DNA of 44,227 nt from Collinsella aerofaciens (lineage in GTDB: Bacteria > Actinomycetota > Coriobacteriia > Coriobacteriales > Coriobacteriaceae). Under the pieces are notes generated by a model. It worked only from the letters and a program-made list of their open reading frames with translations, was not told where the DNA came from and made no database searches. The stretch spans positions 1-44,227 of the forward strand of contig NZ_CABJDK010000012.1 in assembly GCF_902364355.1 (NCBI RefSeq), in the 5' to 3' direction. Shown here in pieces: positions 26,316 through 32,952 of the stretch. Numbering within the stretch: position 1 is the stretch's first letter; each line of letters begins with the position of its first letter. The translations under genes were made by a program, and so were the position numbers.

Positions 26316-27368
26316 ATGAATCCCAGGACTAAATCTCAGGACATTCGCGACTTGAGCCAAAACGATATTCGCGAGCTCGTGACCGAACTTGGCCAGCCTG
26401 CCTTCCGCGCGAAGCAGCTCATCGAATGGGTCTTCGAGAAGAACGTTTGTTCGTTTGACGATATGACCAACCTCCCCAAGGCTTTCCGTGAGCAGCTTAA
26501 AGAGGCTTTTGCCTTTGATACGCCGACTGAACTCACCAAGCAGGTTTCCAAAGATGGCTCGCGCAAGTATCTGCTCGAGTACCACGATGGCATTTCCGTC
26601 GAGACTGTCGGCATGCCCCGTCGTAACAAGCTTTCCGTCTGCGTTTCCACTCAGGCAGGCTGCGGCATGGGCTGTGCCTTTTGCGCTACCGGTCTCAACG
26701 GCCTCAAGCGCTCTCTGACTGCTCAAGAGATCGTCGACCAGGTGCTTCATGTATCCAACGACTTTGGCGAGCGTGCCACAAGCGTTGTCTTCATGGGCCA
26801 GGGCGAGCCGTTTGCCAACTACGACGAGGTTCTCAAGGCATTGCGTATCCTCAACGACCCCGATGGCATCGGTATCGGCGCTCGTCACCTCACCGTCTCT
26901 ACCAGCGGCGTTATTCCCGGTATTCGCAAATTTGCCGATATCCCCGAGCAGTTCACGCTTGCCGTTTCCCTGCATTCCGCCATCCAGTCGACGCGCAATA
27001 AGCTCATGCCCGGTGTTAAGAAGTACACGCTGCTTTGCCTTCACGAGGCGCTTCAGCTCTACACCGAGAAGACTGGCCGCCGCCCGACCTATGAGTATGC
27101 CATGATCGAAGGCGTCAACGATACGAATCCCGAGATGCAGGCACTCTGCGACTTCTGCGAGGGAACGCTGTGCCACGTTAACCTGATTCAACTTAACGAC
27201 ATCGAGGGCAGCCCGCTCAAGCCGTCGCCGATTCATAAGGTTGAGGATCTTCAGCGTCGTCTTGAGTCCCGTGGCATCGAGACCACGATTCGTAACTCCC
27301 GTGGTAACGATATTGACGCCGCTTGCGGACAGCTGAAACAGCGCTTTAAAGTTCAGAAGAACGCATAG
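26316..27368 (+). CDS. rlmN: 23S rRNA/tRNA m2A methyltransferase RlmN
   Basis: This 350-residue radical SAM enzyme methylates C2 of A2503 in 23S rRNA, and in relatives A37 of some tRNAs. The 4Fe-4S motif CGMGCAFC (Cx3Cx2C) is intact, preceded by TQAG, and the second methyl-carrier Cys is in GNDIDAACGQL near the C-terminus. The length is standard. The gene follows GAAAGG 5 nt upstream of ATG 26316 and ends at a very strong terminator. Codon choice leans to pyrimidine-ending codons (CGT, GCT, ATC) more than its neighbours, which may reflect high expression. Confidence 0.96.
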   Translation: MNPRTKSQDIRDLSQNDIRELVTELGQPAFRAKQLIEWVFEKNVCSFDDMTNLPKAFREQLKEAFAFDTPTELTKQVSKDGSRKYLLEYHDGISVETVGMPRRNKLSVCVSTQAGCGMGCAFCATGLNGLKRSLTAQEIVDQVLHVSNDFGERATSVVFMGQGEPFANYDEVLKALRILNDPDGIGIGARHLTVSTSGVIPGIRKFADIPEQFTLAVSLHSAIQSTRNKLMPGVKKYTLLCLHEALQLYTEKTGRRPTYEYAMIEGVNDTNPEMQALCDFCEGTLCHVNLIQLNDIEGSPLKPSPIHKVEDLQRRLESRGIETTIRNSRGNDIDAACGQLKQRFKVQKNA

Positions 27369-27386
27369 GGGAGTCGCACTCCAAAA

Positions 27387-27402
27387 CGTTTCATGTGAAA
27401 CA
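27387..27402. promoter_or_regulatory. Near-consensus parS site
   Basis: CGTTTCATGTGAAACA matches the parS palindrome TGTTTCACGTGAAACA at 14 of 16 positions. It lies between rlmN and its terminator, about 2.2 kb from the triple parS cluster. Confidence 0.6.
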
Positions 27403-27405
27403 TCG

Positions 27406-27450
27406 AACGGCCCCGGTTGCAGGATATGCAACCGGGGCCGTTTCATTTAT
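27406..27450 (+). terminator. Terminator of rlmN
   Basis: ACGGCCCCGGTTGCA-GGATA-TGCAACCGGGGCCGT is a perfect 15-bp stem followed by TTCATTTATT. Confidence 0.93.
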
Positions 27451-27501
27451 TGACCTCAATTTTGGAGCAGCTGCTACCTTTCCCATTTTTTACGGACAAA
27501 A

Positions 27502-27540
27502 TAAAGGGCCCTTGTCTCATGAATCAGACAAGGACCCCTC
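27502..27540 (-). terminator. Terminator of the parAB unit
   Basis: On the - strand GGGTCCTTGTCT-GATTCATG-AGACAAGGGCCC forms a stem followed by TTTATTTTG. It ends the rsmG-parA-parB-small gene cluster. Confidence 0.8.
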
Positions 27541-27557
27541 AAAATTTACTGAGTAAT

Positions 27558-27573
27558 TATTAGGTACCTAATA
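27558..27573. repeat. 16-bp perfect palindrome with TTAGGTACCTAA core
   Basis: TATTAGGTACCTAATA is a perfect palindrome overlapping the stop codon of the 84-residue gene. Its 12-bp core recurs exactly at 31064-31075, before jag. Confidence 0.7.
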
Positions 27574-27822
27574 GCCCACATTTTCCCATTGGTTGCTAAC
27601 CCAACCTTGATTAATCTTGGGATTCTTCGTTACCTGAGCAGTACGCATGGCAACATCTTCTGTCATAACATCCATTTTCTTCTTTGAAGTATCGACGATA
27701 TCTTGCGCGCCACGAAGCAAACGACCTCGAAGTTCATCGTCCGTCGCGATCTTATAGCCAGCGAAGGCACCAGCCGCGACAGTCGTCGCCAATGCAATCG
27801 CAGTTAAAATCTTATTCCTCAT
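27568..27822 (-). CDS. Small secreted or membrane protein, unknown function
   Basis: 84 residues. The N-terminus (MRNKILTAIALATTVAAGAFAGYKI) is a signal anchor or signal peptide; the rest is polar and probably helical (DELRGRLLRGAQDIVDTSKKKMDVM). No family is recognised with confidence; it loosely resembles YtxH-like envelope proteins. I place the start at ATG 27822, which has AAGGAGG 5 nt upstream inside the end of parB, and not at 27840. It overlaps parB by 11 nt and is the last gene of that unit, followed by a palindrome and a terminator. A role in segregation is possible only by position. Confidence 0.75.
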   Translation of the reverse strand: MRNKILTAIALATTVAAGAFAGYKIATDDELRGRLLRGAQDIVDTSKKKMDVMTEDVAMRTAQVTKNPKINQGWVSNQWENVGY

Positions 27823-28717
27823 CTTGGCCTCCTTGATCAAACTGAATCATTTCGCCAAGAATACGAGAGAGCTCTTCCTCGTCTTTAAACTCAATCTCGA
27901 TCTTATTCTTTCCACGCGAGCTCTTCACACGCACGTTGGTATTAAAAACCTGACGAAGCACGCGGGCAGCCTTTTTAAAAGACTGAGGCGTTGCAGGCCT
28001 CGGTGTCTTAGGTGTCTCTCCGGCAGAAAACAACGGAGCAAGATTTTCTGTCGCTCTAACGGAAAGGCCTTCTGCAACAACCTTCTCAGCAAGTCGAATC
28101 CTTGCATCTTCATATGGAACTGCAAGAATCGCTCTCGCATGGCCAGCAGTAAGCTTGCCCTCGAAAATCATCTGCTGTACGACTTCGGGAAGATCTAGCA
28201 AACGAAGTGAATTTGTAATTGCAGAACGAGACTTACTGACAGCCTTTGATAACGCCTCTTGTGTCATACCGCTAGCATCAATGAGCTGACGATAACCCTT
28301 CGCCTCTTCGACGGGATTCAAATCAGAACGCTGAAGATTCTCGATAAGAGCAAGAGCGAGCATCTCCTCATCATTAACTTCCTTAATGATGACAGGCAGT
28401 TCCTCAAGACCAGCAAGCTTTGACGCTTGGTAACGACGTTCACCAGCAATGATCTCATAGCCGTTTCCGTGCTTGCGAACCAAAAGCGGCTGCAAAACAC
28501 CATGCTCTTGGATTGACTCACTCAACTCGCGAAGTTCAGTTTCGTTAAAGTGAATTCGCGGCTGATTAGGGTTGGGAACGATATCCTCAATAGGGAGTTT
28601 TGTTTCAGATGCGGCATTTGAAGCAGATGCAGCCGAACCACCGGTCTCATATTCGGCCTCTGAGACCAAAGCATTGAGACCACGTCCTAATCCGCCACGT
28701 TTCTTTGCACTAGGCAC
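27812..28717 (-). CDS. parB: Chromosome partition protein ParB
   Basis: This 301-residue CTP-dependent DNA clamp loads at parS and spreads to form the partition complex. The N-terminus GGLGRGLNALVSE is typical and contacts ParA. The CTPase/ParB box region is visible as GYEIIAGERRYQASKLAG, the helix-turn-helix as MTQEALSKAVSKSRSAITNSL, and the C-terminal dimer domain has FNTNVRVKSS and KIEIEF. The start is GTG 28717 with GAGGTG 8 nt upstream, overlapping parA by 8 nt. Three perfect parS sites lie just upstream of parA. Base composition is clearly more AT-rich than the flanking gyr and purB genes. Confidence 0.96.
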   Translation of the reverse strand: MPSAKKRGGLGRGLNALVSEAEYETGGSAASASNAASETKLPIEDIVPNPNQPRIHFNETELRELSESIQEHGVLQPLLVRKHGNGYEIIAGERRYQASKLAGLEELPVIIKEVNDEEMLALALIENLQRSDLNPVEEAKGYRQLIDASGMTQEALSKAVSKSRSAITNSLRLLDLPEVVQQMIFEGKLTAGHARAILAVPYEDARIRLAEKVVAEGLSVRATENLAPLFSAGETPKTPRPATPQSFKKAARVLRQVFNTNVRVKSSRGKNKIEIEFKDEEELSRILGEMIQFDQGGQDEE

Positions 28718-29510
28718 GCTTGATCACCTCTTTTGCAAGGTTCATATACGCTTTTGCACCCTTATTTTGAGGTGCATAGGTAATTACCGGTTCTCCAAAA
28801 GACGGAGCTTCGGAGATTTTAACTGTACGGGGGATCAGCGTCTTAAACGCCTTATCACCAAAGTACGATTGAACCTCCTCAACAACCTGATTCGATAGAG
28901 AGGTACGCGAGTCATACATGGTCATAAGCACACCATAGGTGTCTAAGCCCTTGTTCAGACGTGATTTGACCATTTTCATTGACTCAAGCAGCTTTGTAAC
29001 GCCCTCGAGTGCATAATACTCGCACTGGATCGGAATCAAAACGCTTTCTGCTGCTGTCAAGGCGTTGATAGTAAGCAGGCCGAGCGAAGGGGGACAGTCA
29101 ATGAAAATAAAATCGAACTCGTCTTGAATCGGCTCAAGCAAATCTTTGAGGCGGGTTTCACGAGCGATTGCGCTTACGAGCTCAATTTCCGCGCCTGCAA
29201 GCTGAATTGTAGCCGGAATTACGAATACCTTTTTGCAATTTGTATCAAGAACAAGCGATTCTGCCGGCACATCATTCAACAATGCATCATAGATGCAGTG
29301 ATCAAGGTCTTCTTTTTCAATTCCGAATCCACTAGTGCTGTTTCCCTGCGGATCAAAATCGACAATCAGTGTCTTACGACCCTGCTCACCCAGTGCTGCT
29401 GCAAGGTTTACAGCCGTCGTTGACTTACCAACGCCGCCTTTTTGATTGATGATTGCAATGATACGCGTGTCTTTTGCGCTCTTAGAACGTTTAACGTCGC
29501 GAAATCCCAC
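28710..29510 (-). CDS. parA: Chromosome partition ATPase ParA (Soj)
   Basis: This 266-residue Walker-type ATPase binds DNA non-specifically as an ATP dimer and moves or separates ParB-parS complexes; Soj homologues also regulate DnaA. The deviant Walker A is IINQKGGVGKSTTAVNLA, Walker A' is VDFDPQGNSTSGFG, and Walker B is FIFIDCPPSLGLLTINAL. The start is GTG 29510 with AGGAGGG just upstream. The three parS sites lie 40-134 nt upstream, in its likely promoter region, so ParB could repress its own operon; that is inference. It is preceded by rsmG on the same strand. Confidence 0.96.
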   Translation of the reverse strand: MGFRDVKRSKSAKDTRIIAIINQKGGVGKSTTAVNLAAALGEQGRKTLIVDFDPQGNSTSGFGIEKEDLDHCIYDALLNDVPAESLVLDTNCKKVFVIPATIQLAGAEIELVSAIARETRLKDLLEPIQDEFDFIFIDCPPSLGLLTINALTAAESVLIPIQCEYYALEGVTKLLESMKMVKSRLNKGLDTYGVLMTMYDSRTSLSNQVVEEVQSYFGDKAFKTLIPRTVKISEAPSFGEPVITYAPQNKGAKAYMNLAKEVIKRA

Positions 29511-29549
29511 GGTCCCTCCTGGTGTGTATTAAAGCTGTCAAACGGAGGA

Positions 29550-29565
29550 TGTTTCACGTGAAACA
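29550..29565. promoter_or_regulatory. parS site 1 (perfect)
   Basis: TGTTTCACGTGAAACA, identical to the well-known bacterial parS consensus. It is 40 nt upstream of parA. Confidence 0.95.
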
Positions 29566-29588
29566 TTCCGATTCGATATCAACCGCCA

Positions 29589-29604
29589 TGTTTCACGTGA
29601 AACA
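29589..29604. promoter_or_regulatory. parS site 2 (perfect)
   Basis: A second identical 16-bp parS palindrome, starting exactly 39 bp after site 1. Confidence 0.95.
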
Positions 29605-29627
29605 CTGCAAGTTGTTAGTATCCATTA

Positions 29628-29643
29628 TGTTTCACGTGAAACA
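29628..29643. promoter_or_regulatory. parS site 3 (perfect)
   Basis: A third identical parS palindrome, again exactly 39 bp after the previous one, ending one base before the rsmG stop codon. Confidence 0.95.
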
Positions 29644-29644
29644 T

Positions 29645-30382
29645 CTAGGCAAGCGGATTCTTCTTTGCCATGCCATTTGCACGAGGCAATGAGACAGATG
29701 CTGGATGACTCTTCTTAAGAACAATGAACTCCCTGTGGCCCAAGCCCTCAGGCAAATCGATTGCGTCATTCAGAAGCAAAGTAAAGCCGCAAATCTTAGC
29801 TGCTGACATGCCGGAAGCAAGCTCCTCATCCGAAGGATTGCCCTTGGTGATAACAAATAGCCCTCCATCCTTGAGGAACGGAGCCGCATACTCAACAAGA
29901 ATCGGTAGAGGGGCCAGTGCGCGGGCGGTTACGACAGAGAACTGCTTCTTATGGTTTCGAGCATATTCTTCAAGACGATCATGGACCGCATGAGCATGTT
30001 TCAATCCAAGAGCATGGACAAAGGAATTGACAGCATCAACCTTCTTGCCAACAGAGTCAATATAAGTAGCTTTACGATGCGTGGCTATGGTTAACGGAAT
30101 ACCAGGGAAGCCCGCACCTGTACCCATATCGAGCAAAGCTCCCTCAGGAGCCTTATTGATATAGGGGAGTAAAACAAGTGAGTCGAGGATATGAAGTACT
30201 GCAGCATCTTCTACGTTGAGAATACGGGTGAGATTGGTTGTCTTATTTGATTCCAGAACCAAATCCAAATGCTGAATACATTTCCTCAGCTCAACATCAG
30301 TTGCGCTCAAGGAATACTCTTTGCAATAGGAAGTTAGACGACTCAACATCTTGTCAGCCTGCTGATCAGTAAGTACTAACAA
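29645..30382 (-). CDS. rsmG: 16S rRNA m7G527 methyltransferase RsmG
   Basis: About 245 residues. This SAM-dependent enzyme methylates N7 of G527 in 16S rRNA; its loss gives low-level streptomycin resistance. The SAM-binding motif LLDMGTGAGFPGIPL and the TARALAPLPILVEY motif are both characteristic. I place the start at TTG 30382, which has AGAAAGGAG 6 nt upstream; the longer reading to 30430 begins inside the terminator of jag, so it is unlikely. The gene sits in the usual jag-rsmG-parA-parB order. Its stop nearly touches the third parS site. It is as AT-rich as parAB. Confidence 0.93.
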   Translation of the reverse strand: MLVLTDQQADKMLSRLTSYCKEYSLSATDVELRKCIQHLDLVLESNKTTNLTRILNVEDAAVLHILDSLVLLPYINKAPEGALLDMGTGAGFPGIPLTIATHRKATYIDSVGKKVDAVNSFVHALGLKHAHAVHDRLEEYARNHKKQFSVVTARALAPLPILVEYAAPFLKDGGLFVITKGNPSDEELASGMSAAKICGFTLLLNDAIDLPEGLGHREFIVLKKSHPASVSLPRANGMAKKNPLA

Positions 30383-30428
30383 CGAAAGCTCCTTTCTGAC
30401 AAAAATCAGTGTATCGAGAACTTTTGAC

Positions 30429-30462
30429 AAAAAAAGGGGACGTGGAAACCACGTCCCCTTAG
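30429..30462 (-). terminator. Terminator between jag and rsmG
   Basis: On the - strand AAGGGGACGTGG-TTT-CCACGTCCCCTT is a perfect 12-bp stem followed by seven T residues. Confidence 0.92.
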
Positions 30463-30478
30463 CATAAGCTCGAGCAGA

Positions 30479-31048
30479 TTATCGAGCAACAATCACCACA
30501 TGGCGATCGGGGTCAGAACCCTCAGAATGAGTATCGACGGCATCATTGCCACGAAGTGCAATGTGAACCAGTCGACGCTCATAGGCATTCATGGGCGGAA
30601 GCGAAACACTCTTATGAGTGCGGATGGCACGCTCGGCTGCAGACTGAGCCATGGAGGCAACCTTGTCCTGACGGCGGCTCTTGTATCCCTCGACGTCCAC
30701 TACAACCGGATACCTAAAGCCAAGCTTGCGGCTCACTAGCAAAGAGAACATAACCTGAAGGGCATCAAGGGTGCGACCATGACGGCCAATGAGAACAGCA
30801 AGATCAGGAGCGGTAACATCCAAAATCAGCTCGCCCTCGTCGCCCTCGTACTCATCAATAGGAGAGTTGGCGGCATCGAAGTGCGAAAGGATGGAACGCA
30901 GGATGGAAATCGCGACATCGGCAATGGTGTCGAGCTCCTCGTCGGTCAGCTCTTCACCAGCCTTGTAGCGCTGTGCAATCTCGGGATAATCGCCCGCGAC
31001 CTGCGGGGCAACCTCCTCAAGCATATCCTCGATGATCTCTTCAGACAT
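30479..31048 (-). CDS. khpB: RNA-binding protein Jag/KhpB
   Basis: This 189-residue cytosolic RNA-binding protein has a KH domain (VLIGRHGRTLDALQVMFSLL, about 95-115) and an R3H domain (PPMNAYERRLVHIAL, about 150-165) that keeps its Arg/His motif. KhpB works with KhpA in many Gram-positive bacteria to control cell division and elongation, probably through mRNA. The usual N-terminal Jag_N domain is absent; in its place is an acidic helical stretch (about 1-60). ATG 31048 has GGAG 7 nt upstream. It follows yidC as in most Gram-positive origins. A 12-bp palindrome TTAGGTACCTAA lies in its leader. Confidence 0.93.
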   Translation of the reverse strand: MSEEIIEDMLEEVAPQVAGDYPEIAQRYKAGEELTDEELDTIADVAISILRSILSHFDAANSPIDEYEGDEGELILDVTAPDLAVLIGRHGRTLDALQVMFSLLVSRKLGFRYPVVVDVEGYKSRRQDKVASMAQSAAERAIRTHKSVSLPPMNAYERRLVHIALRGNDAVDTHSEGSDPDRHVVIVAR

Positions 31049-31063
31049 AACGTACTCCAAAAG

Positions 31064-31075
31064 TTAGGTACCTAA
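31064..31075. repeat. 12-bp palindrome TTAGGTACCTAA
   Basis: An exact copy of the core of the palindrome at 27558-27573. It sits between the yidC stop and the jag ribosome site. Confidence 0.7.
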
Positions 31076-31092
31076 ATAAGATTGATATCCCA

Positions 31093-31863
31093 CTACTTCT
31101 TCTTGTGCGGGCGCGGCTTCTTCTCGCGACGAGTGACCTCAACCTGCAGCGGCGCGTTCTTAAGGCGCTCCTCCTCATCGGCCTTCGCCTTGTCGATGAC
31201 CTTCTGCGTCACAAAAATCTGCTGGATAACCTGCCAAGCAGACGAGACGTCGTAGTACAGCAGAACACCAACGGGAAGGCTCCAGCCCATCCAAAGCATC
31301 ATGACCGTCATGACAACGGCCATCATACGCATGCTCTGAGCCTGCTGGCCGGTCTGGTTGCGCGACATATAGAGCTGCGGAATCAGGGTCAGGACAGCGA
31401 ACAGGATCAGGCAGACCAGCGCAGGCAGCGCGACCATAAAGCCATCGGCAAAGGAGGCACTCGGCGTGGTGGTCAGGTCGGGCAGAATATTAAAGAACGA
31501 GAACGTGCCGTCGTTAAAGTAGTCCGGCAGGTTACGCAGCAGCGTAAATAGGGCGAACAGGACAGGCATCTGAATCAACAGCGGCAGACAACCAGCCATC
31601 GGGTTGAACTTGTTCTCGCTGTAGAACTTCTGCATTTCCTCGGCCTGACGCTGGGGATCGTCAGCATAGCGCTCCTGGATCTCGAGCATCTTGGGCTGCA
31701 GCACCTGCATGCGTGCCGTCGACTTAGTCGACTTGAGCATAAGCGGCGTCAGCAGCAGACGGATGATGACCACCAGGATGATAATGGACAGGCCCCAGTC
31801 GACCGCAAAGGTCTGGATGAGCTTGAGCAGCTCGAAAAGGATGTTAACGATCCAATCCCACAT
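31093..31863 (-). CDS. yidC: Membrane protein insertase YidC
   Basis: This 256-residue insertase helps membrane proteins fold and enter the bilayer, alone or with SecYEG. The core YidC/Oxa1 fold is visible: five hydrophobic helices (about 6-24, 26-45, 93-112, 145-167, 183-205), the conserved Arg in VVIIRLLLTPL that lies in the hydrophilic groove, and the coiled-coil hairpin MLEIQERYADDPQRQAEEM. It has no lipobox, unlike many Gram-positive YidC1 proteins. The positive C-terminal tail (KKPRPHKKK) can contact ribosomes. ATG 31863 is preceded by GGAGG. yidD and rnpA are just upstream. Confidence 0.95.
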   Translation of the reverse strand: MWDWIVNILFELLKLIQTFAVDWGLSIIILVVIIRLLLTPLMLKSTKSTARMQVLQPKMLEIQERYADDPQRQAEEMQKFYSENKFNPMAGCLPLLIQMPVLFALFTLLRNLPDYFNDGTFSFFNILPDLTTTPSASFADGFMVALPALVCLILFAVLTLIPQLYMSRNQTGQQAQSMRMMAVVMTVMMLWMGWSLPVGVLLYYDVSSAWQVIQQIFVTQKVIDKAKADEEERLKNAPLQVEVTRREKKPRPHKKK

Positions 31864-31892
31864 GTAAGTTTTCCTCCGATAGCGAGTGCCCG

Positions 31893-32117
31893 CTAGGGCA
31901 CAGGGTCATAACCGCCGACGTGCAGGGGATTGCAGCGAGCGATGCGCCTCACGGCAAGCCAGCAGCCTCTCAAAACACCGTACTTCTCAATCGCCTGGAC
32001 GGCGTATTGCGAGCACGTTGGGTAATAAATGCAGGCGTCAGGCAATAAGGGCGAAATAACCTGTTGATATATGCGAATAGGAGCGATGGCAACACGTCGC
32101 AAAACGTGATTGCTCAT
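31893..32117 (-). CDS. yidD: Membrane protein insertion efficiency factor YidD
   Basis: This 74-residue membrane-associated protein aids YidC-dependent insertion. Hallmarks are IRIYQQVISPLLP, the CIYYPTCSQYAVQAIEKYG motif with its Cys pair, and HVGGYDPVP at the end. Its ATG overlaps the rnpA stop by 4 nt (ATGA), so it is coupled. The order rpmH-rnpA-yidD-yidC is standard. Confidence 0.96.
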   Translation of the reverse strand: MSNHVLRRVAIAPIRIYQQVISPLLPDACIYYPTCSQYAVQAIEKYGVLRGCWLAVRRIARCNPLHVGGYDPVP

Positions 32118-32452
32118 CGCTCCTCCCCGGCAACGCCGGCGCGTTTCATAAGCGAACGCAATGCATTGTCCATCTCCTGCGGCGAGGAAACCCTCGTCTT
32201 GGGAGTTGCGAACAAGATGATGTCATAACCCGCAACGGGAAATCCACAGCTGCGGGCGGCCTCGCGCATCACACGCTTAGAACGGTTGCGCACGACAGCA
32301 CAACCGAGCCGTTTAGCACCAACGAAGGCGACCCTTCCGGAGTCGCCTTCGCCAACCGATTCACATATGGTCATTCGAATCAGAGGGTGATTGAAACGAC
32401 GCCCCTGACTGAACACATGCTCGAAATCTTGCCGAGACTTAATAGTCTTCAT
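32114..32452 (-). CDS. rnpA: RNase P protein component
   Basis: This 112-residue basic protein binds RNase P RNA and helps it process tRNA 5' ends. It shows the family core RNRSKRVMREAAR (the RNR motif) and the N-terminal FEHVFSQGRRF. The ribosome site before ATG 32452 is weak; translation may rely on coupling to rpmH, which ends 20 nt earlier. It overlaps yidD. Confidence 0.95.
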   Translation of the reverse strand: MKTIKSRQDFEHVFSQGRRFNHPLIRMTICESVGEGDSGRVAFVGAKRLGCAVVRNRSKRVMREAARSCGFPVAGYDIILFATPKTRVSSPQEMDNALRSLMKRAGVAGEER

Positions 32453-32472
32453 GCGAGATGTGTGTATCGCTG

Positions 32473-32607
32473 CTAGACAGTGAGACGCTTGCGGCCCTTG
32501 GCGCGACGACGGGCGAGCACGGCACGACCACCCTTAGTGGCCATACGGGCACGGAAGCCATGGGTCTTGGCACGCTTACGCTTATTAGGCTGATACGTAC
32601 GCTTCAT
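32473..32607 (-). CDS. rpmH: 50S ribosomal protein L34
   Basis: This 44-residue ribosomal protein has the invariant start [12 protein letters not shown], a [11 protein letters not shown] centre and a Lys/Arg-rich end. I place the start at ATG 32607, which has AGGAGG 8 nt upstream; the longer reading to 32667 has no family support. It is the first gene of the left operon and has a strong promoter at 32680-32709. Confidence 0.97.
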   Translation of the reverse strand: MKRTYQPNKRKRAKTHGFRARMATKGGRAVLARRRAKGRKRLTV

Positions 32608-32679
32608 CTTAAGTTCCTCCTGCTGCATTTCGAGTGTCCGCGGGGGCGCGGACGCAGATATAGACACGTGAGCTTGAAG

Positions 32680-32709
32680 ATTGTAGGGAAATCAATGTTC
32701 AAATGTCAA
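32680..32709 (-). promoter_or_regulatory. rpmH promoter
   Basis: On the - strand a perfect TTGACA (32709-32704) and TACAAT (32685-32680) are separated by 18 bp. It drives rpmH-rnpA-yidD-yidC. It lies at the left edge of the origin segment. Confidence 0.85.
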
Positions 32710-32952
32710 GAAATCAAAGGTAAAAGGTTGCGCAGTTCACACGGTTCCCCCATAAGCCGAGCTCGATTTAGCGGTGCATGGCAACTTTTCACGATATTTC
32801 ATCGAGTTTTCAACAGTTCATGTTGGCAATGTTGAGAACTTTTCGTCCGTTTTCCAAAGTTTTCAACAGGTTTTGAAAAGTTGTCGAAAGATGAGAAACA
32901 TTGCACGGTGAGCTACTATTTGTTCGAAACCTTTTGAAAGATTGCGAGCGGC
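32710..32952. other. Upstream origin segment (oriC part 1)
   Basis: This non-coding stretch lies between the two divergent origin operons. It holds two exact TTTTCAACA motifs on the + strand (32807-32815, 32860-32868) and TTCTCAACA on the - strand (32838-32830), plus related TTTTGAAAAG and TTGTCGAAAG. These differ from the canonical DnaA box TTATCCACA but fit TTNTNNACA. The region is AT-rich relative to its flanks. I read it as the upstream half of a bipartite oriC; the box identity is inference. Confidence 0.65.

Noticed and set aside
26220..27446. 408-residue frame opposite rlmN
   Set aside because: Antisense of a well-supported radical SAM enzyme; no start signal.
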